IMG/VR virus record: IMGVR_UViG_3300022602_001772
Location: 1-35,091 of that record
DNA length: 35,091 nucleotides
DNA from: a virus
Direction: 5' to 3' (one strand)
The notes below the pieces were generated by a model that had not been told where the DNA came from, made no database searches, and was given only the letters and a program-made list of their open reading frames with translations. Positions 30,979 to 35,091 of this stretch are shown here, in pieces (position 1 is the stretch's first letter; each line of letters starts with the position of its first letter). The translations under genes and the position numbers were made by a program.

Positions 30979-31925
30979 TTTGGTATTTTGCTATCTGCAC
31001 TGCTAACACAACTAGGTGTCGAACATAGTCGAGGGGCGGAAAACAAAGTAAATTTTTCTATCGTACCCAAAGGCTTATCATGACAGCTATAGGCTCTTTT
31101 AACTTCAGTACCTTTAATTATAACACTTTGATACCCGCTATTACAAGTCCAATTGGTAAAGCTATTAAAACCTAAAGCGTTGAATCTCTCAGCTTGATCT
31201 ATAAAATAATTCTGATCACCATCGGTTAGTCTAATTTGATAACCTGCTTGCTGTTCAAAATCATTACGCATAATATTGATCATGTCGTCAGTGTATCCAT
31301 CTACAATAGCTGTAGCTGTATCATTGCTTTGAGGTTTGAGTGTTACATTGATTCCACGTTCGCGTAAACGGTTACAGCGTTCTAGTGTTTCATAAAACTT
31401 GTCTGGAACCATAACTTGATTAACTGTTACGTGTACTCGCTCATACATCAGCTGTAAACATTTGTCACCGAACTCTTGCTCCTTGGCAAATTCTGCGTGA
31501 AAACTTGCTGTAATACTTCTACGTTGTAAACAGTCAGTGATATCACACCAATTCTTCCACCATTTTGAACCTGGGCTTAAATTGGTAGTCATGTGTATAC
31601 TTTGGTAAGAACTTTCAGTTTCGTCTAGGTGTTTTATTAAATTAGGAAGCTCTCTATAAGCAGTCGGCTCACCTCCGCTAAAACTCCAATGGAATTCGGT
31701 AAATCCGTTCAAACGAGCTTGACGTTTTATCTCGTCGACTGTAGACTTATATACTTCTAAAGTTTGATAATCCAAACTATCGCTACGAGCATAGGGCCAA
31801 CAATAGGAACATTTATAGTTACAAAACCTGCCCAATATCCAACTAATGTTAAATAAAGGACGATCCAACATTGTTTGTTGTCCAAATTTGGTAATTTTGG
31901 CAAAGGGTATAGTAGAGAATTCCAT
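30966..31925 (-). CDS. radical SAM protein with Cys-rich C-terminus
   Basis: A 319-residue protein. C35, C39 and C42 (RFCNYKCSYC) and FSGGEPT identify the radical SAM core, and MTTNLSP is the next strand. C-terminal cysteines occur as NWTCNSG, AYSCHDKPLG and LCSTPSC...KC. It is the third member of the subfamily with 25028 and 25904. It is the first gene of the longest minus operon (31925 to 25904). A TGTAAATA octamer lies six bases upstream of its ATG, predicting a leaderless mRNA. Its ATG nearly touches the -35 box of the promoter firing the other way. Confidence 0.86.
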   Translation of the reverse strand: MEFSTIPFAKITKFGQQTMLDRPLFNISWILGRFCNYKCSYCWPYARSDSLDYQTLEVYKSTVDEIKRQARLNGFTEFHWSFSGGEPTAYRELPNLIKHLDETESSYQSIHMTTNLSPGSKWWKNWCDITDCLQRRSITASFHAEFAKEQEFGDKCLQLMYERVHVTVNQVMVPDKFYETLERCNRLRERGINVTLKPQSNDTATAIVDGYTDDMINIMRNDFEQQAGYQIRLTDGDQNYFIDQAERFNALGFNSFTNWTCNSGYQSVIIKGTEVKRAYSCHDKPLGTIEKFTLFSAPRLCSTPSCVSSADSKIPKCIN

Positions 31926-31953
31926 TGACAGTATTTACACGAGGTGTTATAAT
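31925..31953 (+). promoter_or_regulatory. consensus sigma-70 promoter for the tRNA-like RNA
   Basis: TTGACA (31925-31930), 17 bases, TATAAT (31948-31953): a perfect consensus. Transcription should start about seven bases later, at 31960, exactly the first base of the tRNA-like RNA. The transcript continues into the gene at 32104. Confidence 0.92.
31932..31939 (-). promoter_or_regulatory. late promoter-like octamer TGTAAATA (minus strand)
   Basis: On the minus strand, TGTAAATA ends six bases before the ATG at 31925, placing the predicted start at the base before the ATG. The same octamer variant precedes 22319. It lies inside the spacer of the opposing sigma-70 promoter, so the two promoters should exclude each other. 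Confidence 0.55.
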
Positions 31954-31959
31954 AATTAC

Positions 31960-32077
31960 GTGGACGTGAGTGTAACTTGGTAAACCTCCTCCTAGTAAGC
32001 TGACCCCCAGCTGAACGGAGGGAACGGGTCTTGCCCTTAGGGTGACTTTGGAAGTTCGAATCTTCCCGTCCACACCA
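31960..32077 (+). tRNA. 118-nt tRNA-like RNA with enlarged anticodon and variable regions
   Basis: The acceptor GTGGACG pairs perfectly with CGTCCAC, with discriminator A and encoded CCA. A canonical T arm GGAAG-TTCGAAT-CTTCC and a D arm with the GGTAA loop motif are present. Between them, CCTCC (31986-31990) pairs with GGAGG, but the loop is 24 nt and contains its own 5-bp hairpin (AGCTG/CAGCT). A second long hairpin (GTC..CCC TTA GGG..GAC) fills the variable region. No 7-nt loop with U33 exists, so no anticodon can be assigned. It may be an intron-bearing, decayed or non-decoding tRNA mimic. Confidence 0.6.
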
Positions 32078-32103
32078 TTTTAATAGGCACAGAAAGGCAC
32101 ATG

Positions 32104-32433
32104 ATGAAAAAGGCAATGGCAGTAGCACTTGTATTAGCAACCACTAGCGTGTTTGCTTATGATGATAATCCAACAGCACAATTTGATGCTACTCGCAATA
32201 TGACTAATCAAACTAAGATTACATGGAAGGCTGTGAGTAATGTTCAAGCCGAGTGTAATAAAGAATCTAAAAGACTAGCTGGGCGTGATTTTGGTTATGC
32301 TGTACAGGCCTGTAGCTTTTGGGAAAAAGAAAATGGACAAGATACCTGTACTATAATTACAGGCAAACACACTAGTATGCACAGCATTGGGCACGAGATG
32401 CGCCACTGCTTTCAAGGTAATTGGCATGAATAA
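32104..32433 (+). CDS. exported small protein with HExxH motif
   Basis: A protein of 109 residues from the ATG at 32104; the ATG at 32101 is possible, but GAAAGG is better spaced for 32104. The N-terminus is a classical signal peptide (KK, hydrophobic AVALVLATTSVFA) with likely cleavage after residue 18, so it is periplasmic or secreted. The mature protein has several cysteines (C51, C70, C82, C102) that could form disulfides. IGHEMRHCFQGNWH contains HEMRH (97-101), a zinc-metallopeptidase-type HExxH, with H108 as a possible third ligand. It is short for a protease. Roles in lysis or superinfection exclusion are guesses. It is co-transcribed with the tRNA-like RNA. Confidence 0.7.
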   Translation: MKKAMAVALVLATTSVFAYDDNPTAQFDATRNMTNQTKITWKAVSNVQAECNKESKRLAGRDFGYAVQACSFWEKENGQDTCTIITGKHTSMHSIGHEMRHCFQGNWHE

Positions 32434-32977
32434 ACGAGTAGCAAGTAGTCCTGAACGACACACCTTTCAAAAAGAAGGGTATATCAAACGCTGTGAAGAA
32501 AAGGGCAAAGAGCCAAATCCTGACTATGTTGCCATGTACAAGACTTGGCGTGAGCAAGATGAAGAAAATCTAAAAGACCCTACTTGGCAAAAGAACAACA
32601 TGGAGTATGATCTACGTAGTTCAAAAGAAATGTGCGACAAAGTCAAGCAGTCGGATAACTATGCTCAAAACTTGTATGCCGCAATGTGTAACATGACTTG
32701 GCAATGTAGAGAGTTTTGGCAAGAGATGAAAGGCGAAACTTGGAGTTGCAGTTGGCGCCATGCTGGCGGTATAATTGCTGACATGCGAGAACAAGGCGAC
32801 TATATTGATTGGTACTGTAGCGGTATTGGCAATCCAGAATTAGGCAATGGCCTAGACGGTACTGTGCCAGACGTCACTGACGGCCGTGACTATGTACCAG
32901 AAGGAGTAGTTACTGAAGAAATTGAATTGGACCTGAACCGACTAGGCTGGAGACCAATTCCTTATAGCGATGACTAA
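32426..32977 (+). CDS. protein of unknown function, Trp/Cys-rich
   Basis: A protein of 183 residues from the ATG at 32426, which overlaps the previous stop by eight bases; a start at 32387 would overlap it further. It is rich in charged helices with Trp and Cys (MCNMTWQCREFWQEM, ETWSCSWRHAGG, DWYCSG). No signal peptide, and no catalytic motif that I can name. The C-terminus is acidic and Pro-containing. Its pairing with the exported HExxH protein suggests a partner, but this is inference. Confidence 0.7.
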   Translation: MNKRVASSPERHTFQKEGYIKRCEEKGKEPNPDYVAMYKTWREQDEENLKDPTWQKNNMEYDLRSSKEMCDKVKQSDNYAQNLYAAMCNMTWQCREFWQEMKGETWSCSWRHAGGIIADMREQGDYIDWYCSGIGNPELGNGLDGTVPDVTDGRDYVPEGVVTEEIELDLNRLGWRPIPYSDD

Positions 32978-32984
32978 GTTTAAG

Positions 32985-32992
32985 GTTAAATA
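32985..32992 (+). promoter_or_regulatory. weak late promoter-like octamer GTTAAATA
   Basis: GTTAAATA ends five bases before the ATG at 32998; T4 spacing puts the start exactly on that ATG. It matches the late consensus at six of eight positions. The gene also follows closely on the previous stop, so read-through is an alternative. Confidence 0.35.
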
Positions 32993-32997
32993 CTAAT

Positions 32998-33162
32998 ATG
33001 AAAACAAATTGGATTATAACCGTAGAAGAAGATCCGGAAACTGGTGATTTACTATTGCCATTTCCGGATGACTTTTTAGAAACACAAGGGTGGAAAGAAG
33101 GAGACACATTAGAGTGGACCGACAATGCTGATGGTAGTTGGACTATTCAAAAAGTAAACTAA
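32998..33162 (+). CDS. AbrB/MazE-like swapped-hairpin protein
   Basis: A 54-residue protein ending at TAA 33160-33162. GDLLLPFPDDFLETQGWKEG followed by DTLEW...GSWTIQK fits the beta-hairpin layout of AbrB/SpoVT or MazE-type DNA-binding domains, where a short strand, a helix and a G.KEGD turn are typical. It may be a small transcription regulator or an antitoxin-type protein; no toxin gene is visible next to it. Its stop overlaps the start of the IF-1 gene (TAATG), so the two are coupled. Confidence 0.65.
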   Translation: MKTNWIITVEEDPETGDLLLPFPDDFLETQGWKEGDTLEWTDNADGSWTIQKVN

Positions 33163-33380
33163 TGGCTAAAGACGATATTATAGAATTAACAGGCTCTGTT
33201 GAAGAAGTACTACCCGGCAACATGTTCAGGGTAAAAGTAGAAAATATGCCAAACACACTACTATGTTATATGGGTGGCAAATTAAAGCAGAATAAGATTA
33301 GAATCATTTTAGGCGACAGTGTTCGATTAGAAGTCAGCCCATATGATCTAACAAAAGGTAGAGTAACTTATAGGTTGTAA
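33162..33380 (+). CDS. infA: translation initiation factor IF-1
   Basis: A 72-residue protein, the length of E. coli IF-1. MAKDDIIELTGSVEEVLPGNMFRVKVEN aligns with the opening of IF-1 (MAKEDNIEMQGTV.ETLPNTMFRVELEN). GGKLKQNKIRIILGDSVRLEVSPYDLTKGRVTYR aligns with its second half ([31 protein letters not shown]). It is a single OB fold that occupies the ribosomal A site and assists IF-2 and IF-3. I chose the ATG at 33162 (TAATG) because it gives the canonical MAK start; an upstream start would run into the AbrB-like gene. It could favour phage mRNAs during initiation. Confidence 0.96.
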   Translation: MAKDDIIELTGSVEEVLPGNMFRVKVENMPNTLLCYMGGKLKQNKIRIILGDSVRLEVSPYDLTKGRVTYRL

Positions 33381-33382
33381 TT

Positions 33383-34045
33383 ATGAACATCATTCTCGAA
33401 CGTGTATATAATGTATGTAAAAAAGTTCGAGAAGACTGTCCTGAGCAGACAACTTTCAAAAACCTTATTGGTCGAACACGCAATACATTCAAATTATACG
33501 ATTTTGATATTGCTATCAAAAGTAAAAAAGATCGAGACTTAGACGTAGACAAATGGTATGTCATGGCTTACTACGACAGTGAGAATGACTATAATATGGA
33601 TACTGCTATAGAAGTCATAGTTTATCACAATCTAAAAGGAGACGAGCCGTTTGGTCCGCATCAAGTGACTAGTTTCCTTACAGAAATTTTCGATGCTACT
33701 GTACATGAGTTTAGACATCAGTATCAAAGTATGCGCAGGGATCATAATCAATACGGCGAACATTTTGACACACCTTACGAGCGTTATCTTGCCGACGATG
33801 ATGAAATGGATGCTTATGCGTTTAGCATAGCTATTGAACTACTGCGCACGATGGATGCCGACCGTGCCAAAAAACGTATGGGCAGGATCAGCGTTTTGAG
33901 CAAAATGAGGACAGGTAGTCAATTTTCAAGTCCGCAACTTAGGGCATATATTAGCCACTTTGGACTAAATCCTCTTACCAAAAAGTTATCCAAAAAAATA
34001 TACCAGCATTTAGAAATGATTGACAAAAGATATGTTTTCATGTAA
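33383..34045 (+). CDS. HExxH zinc-peptidase-like phage protein
   Basis: A 220-residue protein with TVHEFRHQYQ (H108, E109, H112) and, about 30 residues on, DDDEMDAYAF with E141, a plausible third zinc ligand. The helix ...AIELLRTM packs behind it. This HExxH...E layout is common in gluzincin-like phage proteins. The N-terminal 100 residues (YDFDIAIKSKKDRD, WYVMAYYDSEND) probably form a beta domain. No signal peptide, so it is cytoplasmic. Its 3' end overlaps the sigma-70 promoter of the next gene. Candidate roles are processing of phage or host proteins. Confidence 0.65.
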   Translation: MNIILERVYNVCKKVREDCPEQTTFKNLIGRTRNTFKLYDFDIAIKSKKDRDLDVDKWYVMAYYDSENDYNMDTAIEVIVYHNLKGDEPFGPHQVTSFLTEIFDATVHEFRHQYQSMRRDHNQYGEHFDTPYERYLADDDEMDAYAFSIAIELLRTMDADRAKKRMGRISVLSKMRTGSQFSSPQLRAYISHFGLNPLTKKLSKKIYQHLEMIDKRYVFM

Positions 34046-34048
34046 AAT
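34020..34048 (+). promoter_or_regulatory. sigma-70 promoter
   Basis: TTGACA (34020-34025), 17 bases, TAAAAT (34043-34048). It lies across the end of the previous gene and would drive 34079 and following genes. Confidence 0.8.
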
Positions 34049-34078
34049 ACTTGTATATTAACTCACACAGAGCGTGAA

Positions 34079-34753
34079 ATGAAAGAGTTTCCTACACAGC
34101 AAGTACTGGAATTGGCATGTGCGGCACAGCGAACTAATGGTGCTTATCTCAAAGAGCAAGAATCAGTCTATGCCGATGACGGCGTCTTTATGTACGCCAA
34201 GCAACCAAATAAAATTCTAATGATACTTACATTAGATGACCGGATGGTCATACCTGATACCAAAGCACTTAAGATTGAACCCGAAGATGTAGCCCGTGCC
34301 GAGGAGATCAAAACTTATTACAAGCGTCTTATGTTTGCCGCTATTGACGGTGAGAACGAATTCCTTACCACTATCAATACAATTTTGAATAGTACCACAG
34401 TCAAGGAAAATCAATTTGGTTATGTAGCATGCCTACCTAGTGTACAGGCTAGGGACGCTGTTCATAACCAAGTTAAGAAGGCCGCACGAACAGTTGAAGA
34501 AGGATTTTTGGGCAAGCCAGGAGATCGTTTGGCAGATTTAGATTGTGAAATACTTGAAGTTATCAAGTCAAAAAACTTTGAAGGTTGGAACATCTGTGCT
34601 ATAATAAACAATAAGATGGCCTCCTGGATGAGTCAGGTGGAACTTAAAAGGGGTCCTTGTGTTGTTGTAAAAGCCAAGGTTAAAGATAATTCGAAACACT
34701 GGAAACATCAAAATGATGAAACCAGACTTAACTATGTGAAAGCGGTTCAATAA
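34079..34753 (+). CDS. phage protein of unknown function
   Basis: A 224-residue protein driven by its own sigma-70 promoter. The N-terminal half has KILMILTLDDRMVIPDTKALKI and a helical segment. The C-terminal half has GFLGKPGDRLADLDCEILE, INNKMASWMSQVELKRGPCVVVKAKVKD and KHQNDETRLNYVKAV, a pattern that could be an OB-type beta barrel. No catalytic motif is visible. I do not recognise a named family. It couples to the next gene by TAATG. Confidence 0.75.
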   Translation: MKEFPTQQVLELACAAQRTNGAYLKEQESVYADDGVFMYAKQPNKILMILTLDDRMVIPDTKALKIEPEDVARAEEIKTYYKRLMFAAIDGENEFLTTINTILNSTTVKENQFGYVACLPSVQARDAVHNQVKKAARTVEEGFLGKPGDRLADLDCEILEVIKSKNFEGWNICAIINNKMASWMSQVELKRGPCVVVKAKVKDNSKHWKHQNDETRLNYVKAVQ

Positions 34754-34926
34754 TGGCAGGTACAGCAAAATCGGTTTACTTAACAATTACCAAAAAAGGT
34801 AGTTATAAGACAGAGTTCTCTAAGGTGTTTTTTAGTGCTAAAGAATACAATGACTTTGTTAAAACAGATGAGTTCAAAGCCAAGTGGCCCAAAGAAGAAT
34901 TTGAAATTGTAAAAGAGACATATTAA
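34753..34926 (+). CDS. very small protein of unknown function
   Basis: A 57-residue ORF. TAATG overlaps join it to both neighbours. It is basic and aromatic (VYLTITKKGSY, TEFSKVFFSAKEYNDF), with a C-terminal KAKWPKEEFEIV segment. No motif that I can name. Support comes from the two coupled junctions. Confidence 0.65.
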   Translation: MAGTAKSVYLTITKKGSYKTEFSKVFFSAKEYNDFVKTDEFKAKWPKEEFEIVKETY

Positions 34927-35091
34927 TGAAAAGAGAACTAGACGAATACCTATGTAAGGTTTACCCAAAGATGATGGTGAACCGTGAAAAGCCTATGACT
35001 GAGACCGCAATGTGCTGGGGTTTTGATTGTGGAGACGGTTGGTTTCAAATTTTAAATCAGCTTATGGGTAATATCCAGCATCACATTGATT
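34926..35091 (+). CDS. phage protein of unknown function, cut by the window edge
   Basis: The ORF opens at 34926 (TAATG) and is still open at 35091 after 55 codons. It reads KRELDEYLCKVYPKMM, then a Cys/Trp-rich MCWGFDCGDGWFQILNQL. This resembles a short widespread phage protein with no assigned role. The 3' end is outside the window. Confidence 0.65.
   Translation, partial: MKRELDEYLCKVYPKMMVNREKPMTETAMCWGFDCGDGWFQILNQLMGNIQHHID

Noticed and set aside
12157-31925. Complete 7-deazaguanine DNA modification system (QueC plus radical SAM QueE)
   Set aside because: None of the radical SAM proteins looks like QueE, and no FolE, QueD or transglycosylase gene is recognisable.
6956-31925. Classical RiPP cluster with its own precursor peptide
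   Set aside because: Genes overlap or abut almost everywhere, leaving no room for a short precursor ORF; the substrate, if a peptide, must be elsewhere.
31960-32077. Archaeal-type bulge-helix-bulge intron in the tRNA-like RNA
   Set aside because: The internal loop around the AGCTG/CAGCT hairpin is 5 and 4 nt rather than two 3-nt bulges 4 bp apart, and removing the hairpin does not give a loop with U33.
1-35091. CRISPR array
   Set aside because: No regularly spaced direct repeats were seen; the only repeated segments are fibre repeats and paralogous genes.

Overview
The window looks like part of the genome of a large tailed phage, probably a T4-type myovirus from an aquatic environment. The evidence is a dense array of CCA-encoded tRNA genes, a tail-fibre-like protein, T4-late-promoter-like octamers (variants of TATAAATA), near-perfect host-type sigma-70 promoters, and almost gapless overlapping genes. 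No capsid, terminase or DNA polymerase gene lies in the window, so the phage assignment is inference, though well supported. The host cannot be named from these bases.

Layout. Positions 1-2835 are a tRNA array: eleven complete tRNAs plus the 3' end of another. Interspersed are two folded non-coding stretches (127-252 and 950-1258) and small genes for a parvulin-type prolyl isomerase, a 2OG-Fe(II) oxygenase and a homologue of the RNA polymerase omega subunit. One tRNA has the C1:A72 mismatch of an initiator tRNA. Positions 2860-5304 hold small genes behind a consensus sigma-70 promoter: a GIY-YIG-like nuclease, a metallophosphoesterase and unknowns, ending at a strong terminator. Positions 5403-6917 encode a tail-fibre-like virion protein.

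Positions 6956-31925 are the remarkable part: about 25 kb and 29 genes in six back-to-back operons on alternating strands. They encode ten radical SAM proteins (two with a Tes-like N-terminal zinc-knuckle, two N-terminal-twitch, one B12-type, two SPASM-like and three with a cysteine-rich C-terminus) and ten 2OG-Fe(II) oxygenase-like proteins. They also encode two SGNH hydrolases, a PLP aminotransferase, a QueC-like PP-loop ATPase, a methyltransferase, a possible acetyltransferase, two degenerate kinase-like proteins and one unknown. Operon starts carry a TAAATA-type octamer 4-8 bases before the ATG, which would give nearly leaderless late mRNAs. Two of the three convergent operon pairs share a TTAA in which both stop codons overlap.

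Positions 31925-35091 return to host-type promoters. They hold a 118-nt tRNA-like RNA whose predicted transcription start is its own first base, two proteins with HExxH motifs, an AbrB-like protein, translation initiation factor IF-1, and unknown phage proteins running off the edge.

Working model (inference): early genes retune host transcription and translation (omega, IF-1, initiator tRNA, tRNAs). The late operons next to the tail fibre encode a tailoring pathway acting on a virion protein, a surface glycan, a lipid or a small molecule. No dedicated peptide precursor gene is visible.
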